From Nephrocerus scutellatus (lineage: Eukaryota > Arthropoda > Insecta > Diptera > Pipunculidae): 64,000 bases of DNA. The stretch lies in NCBI GenBank assembly GCA_947095585.1, contig OX352761.1:85365919-85429918 (forward strand), given 5' to 3'. Positions 41,985 to 52,584 of this stretch are shown piece by piece (positions within the stretch are counted from its first letter, which is position 1; every line of letters begins with the position of its first letter). The notes beneath the pieces are model-generated. The model saw only the letters and a program-made list of their open reading frames with translations, was not told where the DNA came from and did not search any database. A program made the position numbers and the translations under genes.

Positions 41985-43035
41985 CAATGTTTCTCGTTTT
42001 TTTATTAACAACAAACCAACTAAATTCGATTATGTACAGAGGAAAAAAGAAAAATACTGGAGGGTGCATAAGCTTAACTAAGAACTTAATCACAATAAAA
42101 AAAATAGAAGAATAATGAGATAATAACAATAGGAAAAAATACATTTTAATTGAATATTGTGTGCGATAAAGAGGATTATTATCTTTTATCTCTTGTGTCT
42201 GCTTAGATTATATAATAAAGGGTTATCCATTTCGCGGTTTCAAAAGTATAGGGCTGGAATTCGACATCTGTCAAACTAAGTTGTTAAAACAATTTTTTTT
42301 TTCAGTTGAAAGTCTGACATTTACGAAAAAGGATCAATGTTTCTCGTTTTTTTATTAACAACAAACAAACTAAATTCGATTATGTACAGAGGAAAAAAGA
42401 AAAATACTGGAGGGTGCACCATAAGCTTAACTAAGAACTTAATCACAATAAAAAAAATAGAAGAATAAGGAGATAATAACAATAGGAAAAAATACATTTT
42501 AATTGAATATTGTGTGCGATAAAGAGGATTATTATCTTTTATCTCTTGTGTCTGCTTAGATTATATAATAAAGGGTTATCCATTTCGCGGTTTCAAAAGT
42601 ATAGGGCTGGAATTCGACATCTGTCAAACCAAGTTGTTAAAACAATTTTTTTTTTCAGTTGAAAGTCTGACATTTATGAAAATGGATCAATGTTTCTCGT
42701 TTTCTAACAACAAACAAACTAAATTCGATTATGTACAGAGGAAAAAAGAAAAATACTGGAGGGTGCCCTATAAGCTTTACTAAGAACTTAATCACAATAA
42801 AAAAATAGAAGAATAATGAGATAATAACAATAGGAAAAAATACATTTTAATTGAATATTGTGTGCGATAAAGAGGATTATTATCTTTTATCTCTTGTGTC
42901 TGCTTAGATTATATAATAAAGGGTTATCCATTTCGCGGTTTCAAAAGTATAGGACTGGAATTCGACATCTGTCAAACTAAGTTGTTAAAACAATTTTTTT
43001 TTCAGTTGAAAGTCTGACATTTATGAAAATGGATC
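41985..43035 (+). repeat. Triplicated 5' junction of DD41D transposon (about 350-bp units)
   Basis: Units begin CAATGTTTCTCG at 41985, 42335 and 42688 and end GGATC(A/G) just inside the transposase start. Each contains host flank, the 33-bp left terminal repeat (at 42218, 42571 and 42919), the leader with a long T run and, in the later copies, the transposase ATG. Copies differ by only a few bases (e.g. TTTACGAAAAAGG versus TTTATGAAAATGG). Confidence 0.93.
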
Positions 43036-44219
43036 GCTTAACTATCGCACAACGCTTGAAAATTGTAAAAACCTACTACAAAAACGATGATTCTGCCACA
43101 GCCACATATCGTGCTTTAAGAGGAGATTATGGTTTACATAATCGTCCAACTACGCAAGCAATTGGCAAAATTGTGAAGAAATTAGAAGAGACTGGATCGG
43201 TTACAGATATTGTAAGGCCTGTGCATCATCGTTTCGCTCGTACCACTGAAAATATCGCTGCTGTAAGTGAAAGTGTTGCCGAAGACCCGAATGTGTCGAT
43301 TCCTCGTCGTTCTCAGGAATTAGGACTGTCTTACGGCACATTATGGCGTATTTTGCATTTGGATCTACACCTACATCCATATAAAATCCAGCTCACACAA
43401 CAACTGAAGCCAGCTGACCATTCACAACGTCGTAGATACGTCGAATGGGTGCTTGAACAACAGGCGGTGGACGGCGATTTTTCGAACAAAATATTCTTCA
43501 GCGACGAAGCACATTTCTCACTCGGTGGGTATGTTAACAAACAAAATTGTCGTATGTGGTGTTCTGAGAATCCTCAAGTAATTGAAGAGAGGCCATTACA
43601 TCCACAAAAAGTCACTGCTTGGTGCGCTCTTTGGTCCGGAGGTGTGATTGGACCTTACTTCTTAGAAAACGACAATGGAACGACTGTCACCGTCAATTCG
43701 GAGGTTTATGGTCATATGCTAACCGACTTTTTTTTGCCTGCTATTGAAGAATACGACTTAGAAAATATGTGGTTTCAACAAGACGGTGCCACATGCCACA
43801 CAACTCGAGCGAATATAGCTTTATTGCAAGAGACATTTCCTGGCCGCGTAATTTCTCGTCGTGGCGATATCAACTGGCCACCAAAATCATGCGATTTGAC
43901 ACCGCTTGACTTTTTTTTGTGGGGCTACGCAAAAGACCGTGTTTATGCAGATAAACCTTTAACTCTTGAGCACTTAAAAACCAATATTCGTCAAGTTATG
44001 GCTGAGATACCGCCCAATATGTGTCAAAAAGTGGTCAAAAATTACCTCAAAAGAATTGATGCTTGCAACAATTCGCGTGGTGTTCATTTAAATGATGTAC
44101 TGTTTCACACATAATGTCAACGTTCAAACTTTATAATAAAAAAGAAACATCATGATAAAAAATATTTTATATGGGTTTTATTTACGTTTACTTTTGAAAC
44201 CGTAAAATGGATAACCCTT
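42919..44219 (+). mobile_element. DD41D IS630-Tc1-mariner transposon, apparently complete
   Basis: 1301 bp with 33-bp terminal inverted repeats: AAGGGTTATCCATTTCGCGG at the left, the complement of CCGTAAAATGGATAACCCTT at the right, with two mismatches. Flanking sequence is TATAATA on both sides, consistent with the TA duplication of this superfamily. It encodes one uninterrupted transposase. Two additional left terminal repeats lie upstream in the tandem units. Confidence 0.93.
43023..44114 (+). CDS. DD41D mariner-type transposase (363 aa)
   Basis: Cut-and-paste transposase that binds the terminal repeats and inserts at TA. Residues 5-60 form the first helix-turn-helix (RLTIAQRLKIVKTYYKN to IGKIVKKLEETG) and residues 85-115 the second (ELGLSYGTLWRILHLDL). 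Catalytic residues are D161 in FFSDEAHF, D254 in FQQDGATCHT and D296 in CDLTPLDFFLW, with 41 residues between the last two, hence DD41D. WCALWSGGVIGPYF lies between. No stop or frameshift and normal length for the group, so it may be active. Related to the rosa/visitor-type DD41D families described in insects, including a Ceratitis fly. A second ATG is two codons in. No operon or introns. Confidence 0.93.
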   Translation: MKMDRLTIAQRLKIVKTYYKNDDSATATYRALRGDYGLHNRPTTQAIGKIVKKLEETGSVTDIVRPVHHRFARTTENIAAVSESVAEDPNVSIPRRSQELGLSYGTLWRILHLDLHLHPYKIQLTQQLKPADHSQRRRYVEWVLEQQAVDGDFSNKIFFSDEAHFSLGGYVNKQNCRMWCSENPQVIEERPLHPQKVTAWCALWSGGVIGPYFLENDNGTTVTVNSEVYGHMLTDFFLPAIEEYDLENMWFQQDGATCHTTRANIALLQETFPGRVISRRGDINWPPKSCDLTPLDFFLWGYAKDRVYADKPLTLEHLKTNIRQVMAEIPPNMCQKVVKNYLKRIDACNNSRGVHLNDVLFHT

Positions 44220-45449
44220 TATAATAAATGAAAAAATACATCTGTTTTCTGTTATGTCTGTATGTCTGTTGATTGCAGAATATATACATGATATCGTTTT
44301 AATTTGACTATGATGAGATGATTGTACGATAATTGATGATGCTGTGATTTTCCAACGTTGGTTTTGGTTGACGACGTGAATGTTGTAGGGTGTAGGCAGT
44401 TAGCCAACGGGCAAAAATGAACCGAGCTCCGTGCGACGTCTTCGAGTGAATTTGCGAAACGTTCATCATTATATTAGATGCATATTTACGAACGCACCTC
44501 AATCAGACGCCATAAAAAATCGAAACATCGGTTGGAGACTGATCCCGTTTTTTTGTCGCCAATTCTCGCATGAAATGAGCGAAGAAGCCATGCGCCATAT
44601 CACACGTTTACCCGAACTTATTTACGCAGGTTATTCGATCTTTGTCAAAATTACCAATTATAATTAATTACCAATTGATTTGGTTCGCTGCCTTTATGCA
44701 ACATATTTTTCTAGGTACTTTCACACGTGTATAGACTACGAATATAAGGACTTTTACAAACTGTACCTTTTCCTCATTTTTTTCACAAACTGTACCCTTT
44801 TCGTTCGGCTTCACCCGAGGGGCAATTATATTATGTAAATTGGTTAAATAAACTGAATCTCTCACATACAGCTCACAGAAAAAAAGGGAAACATTGACAT
44901 AAACGAAGTTCGGATACACGAAACTTGCCTTCTGGAACATTCGATCAGACTCGCTCGTTTCCAAAAGGTATCTTTAAATCTAGAACATATTTTAGCATAT
45001 TTTCCTACCGACCGAAAATAACAATGGCGTTTGGACGGCTCATAGGTATTGAGCATGTGTAATAGACAAAATAATGAAATCCATATTTACGACTTTCATC
45101 AAGCATTTTAAATTAAAATTTAGGCAACCGGAATTTATCCAAAAAAATTTACCAGCAAGATAATGGTTAATTCTCAAGAAAAGTTGCGGACAATCACAAA
45201 ACTAAAAATTTTCTTTTTGCGTAAAAGGTCGTGACGTGTTCTTTTTCCGAGATCCCTCAACTAAAACCAACGAGCAACGAAAGCAATCGTCATTCCTCTT
45301 CTCTTCCTTTCTCTCTCTGCCTCGTTCTCCCGCTATGACTTCCGGAAAACATTCATTTCCTGCCCTTTCTCTAGATTGGCCTTACGAGGCTCGAACGAGA
45401 CTTACCATATCGAAAAAAAAACATTTATAGTAGGGGACGCGTTGCCAAT
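44220..45449. other. No recognised gene
   Basis: AT-rich in the first kilobase. 45280-45400 is a pyrimidine-rich tract (purine-rich on the minus strand) that may be the polypurine tract and 3' LTR zone of the gypsy element that follows. Short frames (44431-44667, 45236-45430) show no domain. Confidence 0.4.
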
Positions 45450-45559
45450 CAGGTGTCGATATCAATTGCCACAAATCGTGGGGTCGACTCACCCCGAGGC
45501 TCAAGAAGCCGGGCAAATAAGACAGCAGTGCTGATGTTAAGAAGTAGAAAACAAGCGTA

Positions 45560-46440
45560 AAGACTGACGTCAGGTTAAATTTGTCAGCTACGTATATCCT
45601 TGACCCGGGTTAAAACTCCGATCTCGACTTCGCAGATTATAATATCTCGAGTTCTTGCCATGAGCCACCTTAAGATAATGAAAGATCTAGTCTCTGATCA
45701 AATTAAGTCGGTCTGGCTTGGACACCATAGGTATTTCCTTAGGAGCTTTAGGAAATAGAAGCCTTCTCAATGCATGGTCGCATCCCGTTAACAACATATG
45801 TTGTCCAAACACCAGATAATGCGGGGAATATCGGCTGCGTAGGGCGGCTACGACTTCCGAGAGGTGCTTATCCCACTTGTTGTGACTGCGATCCGTAAGG
45901 TAAGCGCGTAAAGCTGATAACAACGTTTGATCAACCCGCTCGGATGCGTTACTTTGTGGCAAGTATATGGGCGTTCTGACATGGGATATTTTGTACTTAC
46001 GTAGAAAGTCTTGAAATAAATTCGACGTGAACTGTTTTCCATTGTCACTGACCACGAATTCGGGAACAGAAAACATCAGAAATACCTTGGTCTCTAGGAA
46101 AGAACATACGCAAGCGGCTGTGGCTTCGCGAAGGGCTTTTACCAGTATGAATTTTGAAAAGTGATCCAACACAACTACCATATAGGACCACGTAACCGCG
46201 GATAGGGTCCTAGGAAATCCACGTAAATTCTTTCGAAGGGTCACGATGATTCGGGTCGAGATCCTATGATTGGTCGGGTGGAATAATTCACCGGTTTATT
46301 CATCTTGCAGTCTTGAAAGTTTGCAAAGAACTGCTTCACCTGAAGTGCTTTGGCTTTGGCCAAAAAAACTGTCGCTTTAACCTATCCAGGGTCTAAGCGA
46401 CTCCCATGTGGGCCGAGGTTGGTGGGGTATGCGCTTGTTC
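45560..46440 (-). pseudogene. Integrase of second gypsy element
   Basis: 46440-46250 holds a decayed zinc domain (HPTSAHMGVA, RLKRQFFWPK, then C..CK in another frame). The frame 46244-45687 holds the core: YMVVVLDHFSKFILVKAL, FVVSDNGKQFTSNLF (Asp) and PIYLPQSNASERVDQTLLSA (Glu), then NKWDKHLSEVVAALRS and YSPHYLVFGQHMLL. The first Asp of the core lies in the frame break near 46210. Downstream, YNLRSR followed by stops marks the C-terminal tail to about 45560. Confidence 0.85.
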
Positions 46441-46469
46441 AATTAGAGAGGCTTGTAAGGGATGTGGGA

Positions 46470-47537
46470 TTACCAGTTTCCACTCCGAAATTTCCGTGTT
46501 TGTATACCGTGGGCCAGAGAGATTAAAAGTTTGCCATCTTTAATGCGCAGGTTATGTTCGTGCCGCGATCTAGATCGGTCTAACTGAGCCACGCAGTCGG
46601 GATCCATAAACGCTGATGAGTCCAAGTTCACATACAGTGGGGGGTCCACACTGGTACTTGCGCTGTACGCAGTTTTTGGATTGATTAATGCGGCGCACCA
46701 CGAAATGGTACTTGGACATATCCCAGGGGAAGGGGAGCTCAGCAACGCTTCAACTCTTTGGCTATTGTTTAGGGGCTCTAGTTTAATTAACTCGTCACAT
46801 AATGCTCGTGACAAAGCGTCTGGCACGATATTAACCGAACCCTTACGATAACCGATTTGGAATTGAAACGATTGAAGTTTAAGACTCTATCGGGCGAGCC
46901 TACCTGAGAGGTCTTTCTGAGACATGAGCCAACGTAAACTGGCGTGGTCGGTGTACAGTGTGAATGGATATCCCTCTATGTACGGCCTGAATTTCTTCAC
47001 GATCAGTACAGCGGCGTAGCACTCTAATTCCGTGACAGAGTACTTCCGCTGTGCAGCGTTTAGCTTTTGGGAGATATATTCGATCGGATGCTCACCACCA
47101 GCAGCATTAATTTGAAACAATACACTGCCAACGCTAACGGTACTGGCGTCACACTGTATATAGAAGGGTAAATCGTAGTTTGGATTGGCAAGTACAGGTG
47201 CGGACGATAAAGCAGCCTTCAATGTCATGAATGCGATATCTGCAGCTTCAAACCATTTACATTGTGGTGACTTTCCGGTTAGATCGGTGAGTGGGGCAGC
47301 GATCGATGCAAAGTTTTTTTTTATAAAGCGACGGTACCATCCACACATTCCCAAGAAACGTCGGATGTGTTTCGTCGTCTTAGGGGTTGGAAAATCCATG
47401 ATTGCTAGAACATTTTCTGGGTTTGTGCGAAGGCACCCGTTCCCGACAATATAACCGAGGTAGTGCACTATACGGAGGACGAACAGACTTTTTGCTACGT
47501 TTATGGTTAGTCTGGCCCGTGATAGAAGTCCAGCCAC
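46470..47537 (-). pseudogene. RT connection and RNase H of second gypsy element
   Basis: The frame 47537-46887 has LTINVAKSLFVLRIVHYLGY, FLGMCGWYRRFIKKNFASIA, LPFYIQCDASTVSVGSVLFQ, YSVTELECYAAVLIVKKFRP and LYTDHASLRWLMSQKDLSGR. The frame 46826-46470 starts MPDALSRALCDELIK, the RNase H end and linker to integrase. One frameshift near 46880. Confidence 0.9.
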
Positions 47538-48010
47538 TTCTTCTAACAGAGATAAGTGTTCGACTAGTGTTTCAGAGGTGATAAGTAGGTCATCTAAATA
47601 GACAATGACCTTTCATAAAGCTGGTGTGGAATTACCCGATGCATAAGGTGGCATAAGGTCTGTGGGGCATAACCCCATAACCCGAATGGCATGACCCGGA
47701 AGTGGTACAGGGGACGACCGGGTACGGGAATGCCGTCTTATCGCAGGATTTCGGGTCGAGTGGGATCCGCCAAAAGACATCCTTGAGGTCAATTGTGGAG
47801 ATGACCCTCGTCCGTTGATAATGCAAAGGGTACGCTTCCCGAACGGTCAACTTGTTTACCTCTCGGGCATCCAGACAGAGCCTTGCTTTGTCGTTTGCCT
47901 TCTGCACCAGTGTGACAGGCGAACAGCATGAACTTTCACTGACCTCGATTACCCCTAGAGACAGCATCTTCGTCATACATAAATTTTTGCTTAACAGGCG
48001 ATACCGGGTG
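47537..48010 (-). pseudogene. Reverse transcriptase fragment of second gypsy element
   Basis: 47976-47632 reads MLSLGVIEVSESSCCSPVTL, ARLCLDAREVNKLTVREAYP and VISTIDLKDVFWRIPL (motif A), then loses frame. The catalytic YLDD-equivalent is visible around 47590-47620 in another frame (IVYLDDLLITS-like). The start of pol near 48010 is broken off. Confidence 0.8.
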
Positions 48011-48059
48011 CATACATATTTTTTGCCGGCAAAACCGGGTAAACTGACGATTTTTTAAA

Positions 48060-48554
48060 ATTTGTTTGTTGTTACTTATTATTTATGTTTTTATTACTAT
48101 ATTTATATCTTCAAGCACATTCACGTTACCAACTCAAATTGATTTAAACAAAAAAAAAACGTAAACCATGGAAGGTTGACAAATCATTGGATTAAAGTTA
48201 GGCAGAGTTTTGTACTAAAAACCAATAACTTCACAGTATTTTACCCAATAATTTGTGTTGTCGCGGACAAGTTGTGCAAGACTTACCTTATGACTTTAAA
48301 GGGTGCGTTTTTAGAATTTTTGATAGAGGAATTCATGATACGTAATTTGAAGCGGTCGAAAAGAAGATATCGAAATACTTTACCACTCGCGGCAGTAATT
48401 ATGATGGGGCCCCTGAATCTGACAACATGGGTCTAACTTTTGATGCGATGCGAAATATCAGCATATACTGTATTCCTATGAAGACAATAGATTCGTAAAA
48501 ATGATGGTACCAAACTTTGTTGCAACTGCTGCAGGATCAAAGCGAAAATAATCG
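48060..48554. other. No recognised gene
   Basis: AT-rich. The frame at 48176-48436 has no recognised domain, though it precedes a gypsy RT fragment on the same strand and may belong to the same decayed element. Confidence 0.35.
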
Positions 48555-48725
48555 TAGATCATTTTATATTACCTTTGATTGATAAAATCTCCAGATGGCT
48601 AAAACTTTAACAACCTTGGATTTAGTTAATGGTTTCTGCTACGTTCCAGGAACCCGGTTCTAGAGAATATACATCATTTATTGTCCATAGTGGAAAATAC
48701 AAATTTTTGAAAGTGTCGTTCAGAA
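48555..48725 (+). mobile_element. Gypsy-type RT fragment
   Basis: The plus strand encodes, across two frames, PLIDKISRWLK, LTTLDLVNGFCYVPGT (motif A) and REYTSFIVHSGKYKFLKVSF, matching the RT palm of Ty3/gypsy elements (TTLDLxSGYxQIP...TAFxTPxGxYEFxxMPF). About 170 bp; different family from the two gypsy elements nearby. Confidence 0.7.
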
Positions 48726-48747
48726 TATGCAGTTTTGCTAAGGTTGT

Positions 48748-49083
48748 TTATTCTATCTCAGCAACACACGCGGGCTAAGAACGAATTTTTTCGCTTTGTA
48801 CGACCATGTTTTTGTCCACAGTCCAGCAATTCTGGCTCTGGGTTAAACGCAGTTCAATGAGAATTCCTGTACATCGGTATTAAACTTGCCTTGGTATAAC
48901 ATAGTACCCTTTTTTCACCCACAATTCGAAATTTAATTTCAGTAAAGATTCAAAGCAATAAATACAACACTGCTTCATTTAATGAAGCCCCAATTTAGAC
49001 AAAAACCAGGTTTGAAGCACTTTCTGATTCAATTTCAATAGATGAAACACAATATCCTCACACTGAAATCGATATAGACATCA
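48748..49083 (+). mobile_element. LINE fragment, part 1 (endonuclease start)
   Basis: ATCTCAGCAACACACGCGGG, TAAGAACGAATTTTTTCGCT and GTCCACAGTCCAGCAATTCT match 22259-22340 of the LINE at 22212. Homology runs to GAAATCGATATAGAC (about 22657 in the other copy). It resumes at 50697, so another LINE has been inserted here. Confidence 0.85.
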
Positions 49084-49085
49084 AC

Positions 49086-50690
49086 ATATTTGGCTCTACA
49101 ACCGTTGTCCGGTCCTGGCCTCCCGCAAAACATCTCTCCACCGGTCCCGATTTCGAGCCGATGTCTTCCAGTTTGGCATCCCTAAGCTCTGGGCGTCCTG
49201 GTCTACGCCATCCTTCCAGCGTAGGCTTGACTGGCCTCTCTGTCGTGTTCCATAAATCCCACCGCAAAGGACCGGAATCGTCCTTCCTAACATACGGGGC
49301 CAAAAAAACTCCGTAAGACTTTTCTCTCGAACGCGGCTAAGATGTCAGAATGCTTTTGCTAAGCACCTAAGTCTCGGATCCATATGGAAGTACTGGTATG
49401 ACCATTGTCTTATATACCAGCAGGTTGGATGTTATGGTTAAATTTCTGGATTTGAAGAGTCTTGAAAGACTATAGTAGGCTTTGTTAGCTTTGAGCAACA
49501 GTGCGCTTATTTCTGGTTCGATGCTGTTATCGGCTGCTATAGTTGACCCGAGATAGTTAAAGGACTACACTATTTCAAATTCGCCTCCACTATTTGAATT
49601 GAGGGACCAATGTTGGATCTTCCACTCACAGACGTGGCCACTATGTGATTTGTTTTGCTCTCATTTATGTGCAGCCCCAGATTTCGTGCCTGCTCAATCT
49701 GGATGAAAGCTTCCTGTACAGCTTTGGTTTCAACCAACGATGTCAATATCGTCTGCGTAAGCCAGTATCTGAATCGACTTATATAGGATTGTTCCTCTCG
49801 CCGTTACGTCAGAGTCTCGGGTCACTTCCTCCAACGCCAGGTTGAAGACGCAAGCCAGTCCATTCCCTTGTCGGAGCCCGTTATAGATGATGAATGGGCT
49901 TGATACTGATTCGGATATTTTTACTTGGCTTATAACATTGGTCATAGTCAAACTACATAGTCGTGTCAGTTTATTTGGGATGCCGAATTCTCTCATGGCT
50001 TTATAAAGTTCTGCTCTGGCTATGTCTATAAAAATATGGTTTAGTGAGTTTTGAAACTCTATATATTTTTCTATCACGTGAATAAGGGTGTAAATCTGAC
50101 CACGGTACTCAACAACGCTATACCACGATAATTGTTGCAGATTTTGATATCTCCTTTCTTATGTATGGGACACAGGATGCTTCTTCGTCAGTCTTTGGGT
50201 TTTAATCAGCTCCGCTGGGATACCATTAGATCCCGGGGCCTTATTATTTTTGAGCCGATTTATCGCTCTGCTTACTTCGTCTATGCTTGGTGGCGTTGGC
50301 ATAGTGTGGTCTTCGGTCATTGGTGGAGTCTCCAATTCCTCAATTAGCTGGTCATTAAGCAACTCATGAAAGTGCTGTTCCCATCGCTCTAAGATGCCTT
50401 TTAGCTAACACTTTGCTAATACCTCCGCGCCTGGTGCGGTCCTCGCTCTCTGTATTGTTCTAGTTCTCGGTAGAGATTATTCTCCCAGGATTCTTCTCCG
50501 AGGCTGATTTGGGGTTCCGTAAAATGTTTTTTTTACGGGCGAGGCTATCATTTCGCTTTTCCTGTACTGGATGAAAATTACCAGCGGACGTGGTGGTTTG
50601 ATTGCGGCCACATGCATTTCTGAAGCATTCTGTGTTATTCGCCCTACTCTGCTGATGGCTGACCGCCGAAATCGCTATAGTAAATTATTC
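49086..50690 (-). mobile_element. LINE (RTE-like) inserted in another LINE
   Basis: Minus strand. An RT start (50362-50159) has IDEVSRAINRLKNNKAPGSN and GIPAELIK. The palm (50077-49730) has HIFIDIARAELYKAMREFGI, VSSPFIIYNGLRQGNGLACV and KSIQILAYADDIDIVG (motif C, YADD). The tail at 49303-49058 has VRKDDSGPLRWDLW, RRPGRPELRDAKLEDIGS and GQDRTTVVEPN, the usual C-terminal end of this LINE type. Frames are broken. The catalytic Asp of motif A is replaced or shifted (FIDIARAEL). 5' truncated; endonuclease not identified. Confidence 0.85.
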
Positions 50691-50696
50691 CGCCAA

Positions 50697-50815
50697 CTTG
50701 ATTTGACTTGATTCTTGCCTCTCATCCTGATAAATACATTATGTAGCCATTGTGCACCATCATCTAATTTTTTAATATCAAACAACTCAGAGAAAAATTC
50801 CTTTAGAGAGTCAAA
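50697..50815 (+). mobile_element. LINE fragment, part 2
   Basis: TTGACTTGATTCTTGCCTCT, CATCCTGATAAATAC, then CATTGTG and AACTCAGAGAAAAATTCC, match 22830-22965 of the LINE at 22212. It continues the fragment broken at 49083. Confidence 0.75.
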
Positions 50816-51016
50816 ATCTTCTACGACTGAAAATTGGGGCCAAAAATATTACAATGTCGCAATGGTGATGCTGATGAGAAAAAGTTTGTATTATAGAAGC
50901 ACTGTTATCCATACGGATCTATTGCGCTTCGTCCTGACCTGTGTTTTAGAGATAGTGCAAGACCCACCCTTTGGCTCTCAAGAACTTAATGATGTGGAGT
51001 GGATTCAGCGAATGTT

Positions 51017-51310
51017 GCGCAGTAACAGGGTCTTCGTGGGAAATGCATTGCAAATAGTACGACAAACCGAAACCAAATTTGACAAGAACAACAAACTGAG
51101 AAATTAATCTGCTTGCTCTCTCATCGCCATCTTGCTGATTAATCGAAACAATTCCCGTCGATTGCCAACGGGTAGCAAAGTTACAGTGGCGATTACAAAA
51201 CTTTGCAAATAAAATGCAAAATCCAACCGTATAGTTTGGTTTGAACGTCAAAGAGAAACGAAAGAGAAATCTTAACTCTACTCTGCAAATCGAAAGAGCT
51301 TTTAATTTCT
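51017..51310. repeat. Direct repeat, first copy
   Basis: GGAAATGCATTGCAAATAGT, CGACAAACCGAAACC and AAGAACAACAAACTGAGAAA resemble 52090-52380 (GTGAATGCTTTGAAAATAGA, CCCCAAACCGAAACC, AAGAACAACAAACTGAGAAA). Both end in a related ...TTAACTxTAxxCTGxAAATC stretch. About 280 bp, clearly diverged. They flank the LINE fragment at 51290-52040. Confidence 0.7.
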
Positions 51311-52040
51311 TTAGGTGTCTTTTTAGTCTACAATGTCCGCTTAGGAACCCCGTAATGATTCTTACATTACTTCTGCTTAGTACCAATATCTAACGAGACT
51401 TCTTTGATTTACAGTATTTCCCAGCATCTATTTTGCTTGTCGAAATTCTGGGTGATGTGCCCATCTTATAACAGTTGTATCGATTCTACTCATCTCTTCC
51501 CGCATTATACGGTTATATATGCCACAAAATTCTTCGGGCCCTACTAGCACATTTTCGTCCTTTTATTCACGATCCCATTTCCTGCTTCATCACCTTCTAT
51601 GCCAGTATGTCCTGGCACCTAGTATAGACATGCCTTGTAATCTTCAGCAAGGTTGTTAAGTCTCACCCTACACCAGTCTTCATGCTGAATGCATAAAGGC
51701 CTCTTAGCGCATCTTGCCTGTCTGTCTCTCATGTAATTCCAGATTAAAGTGACCATATCTTTTGATTGCATATACATTTGCCTGAAATATGCTCGGGTAC
51801 TGTCCCATTGTTTCAGAGTACTTGGTGCTTGGTTCATGGATTCCCACACAAGTCCCTTCTACTTTCTTTGATCATGGTTTTGTTTTCTACCACTATGTCT
51901 AGTGGGAGTAGCCCAAGGATTGCTTCAATACCCGCTGTGGAACATGTTCCCATGGCCCCGTACTTAAAACACAGACCAGGCTCTGTACTTTTTCCAATTT
52001 CCTTTTTTCGTAGTGCTTAGCTTGGTCTTATTCGCTCATG
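51290..52040 (-). mobile_element. LINE fragment with RNase H domain
   Basis: Minus-strand frames encode YPSIFQANVYAIKRYGHFNL (Glu block of RNase H), then YKACLYWVPGHTGIEGDEAG-like sequence (last Asp block), FVGPEEFCGIYNRIMREEMS, and, at 51386-51290, VLSRSNVRIITGFLSGHCRL and KRHLKKLKAL. This is the RNase H and C terminus of an R1/LOA/I-like LINE. Many stops. Confidence 0.75.
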
Positions 52041-52089
52041 CTACTGATCCGGTCCCGAAACCTCAATCACGGGTAAGCAACCAAAATGA

Positions 52090-52380
52090 CTGGCTTTTCG
52101 TGGTGAATGCTTTGAAAATAGAACCCCAAACCGAAACCGAGCTTGAAAAGAACAACAAACTGAGAAATAGGTCTACTTGCTCTATCTTTGCCATATTACC
52201 ATATGGATGACGTGTAGCATGGTTACAAAAATGCAAATAAAATATAAAATCAAACCCTACCCCGGGTACAGTTTGCAAAAAGAATAGTACAAAATAGAAT
52301 AGAAAACCAAAACAACATAAGAAATTTTAACTTTATACCCTGTAAATCAAAAAGCTATTAATACATATTACAGCTAAGAC
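52090..52380. repeat. Direct repeat, second copy
   Basis: Diverged partner of 51017-51310; see the shared AAGAACAACAAACTGAGAAA core. It may represent LTR-like or long repeated flanks of an unknown element. Confidence 0.65.
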
Positions 52381-52584
52381 ATTACCTGACTATCATTGTA
52401 AATCGATGTCGACGCCGATGCAGAGTGCACATTATCCATATGACCTGTAAACAAAACAAAAAACGGAAAAGCAGAAGCCTCATCTTCATAAGAATAAGTT
52501 CCACTTACCTGTAGAATGATGTATTTCAGCTGACGTCTACGTCGAATGCATAATACCTGGAAAATAAAAGAACAACAAAAAAAA

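Larger units (their letters stand above)
45450..48010 (-). mobile_element. Second decayed Ty3/gypsy element, pol only
   Basis: Minus strand carries RT, RNase H and integrase of a Ty3/gypsy element distinct from that at 2150-6600 (clearly different residues in all shared motifs). Gag and protease are missing above 48010. No LTR pair was found. Frameshifts near 46470, 46890, 47530 and 47640-47760. Confidence 0.9.
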
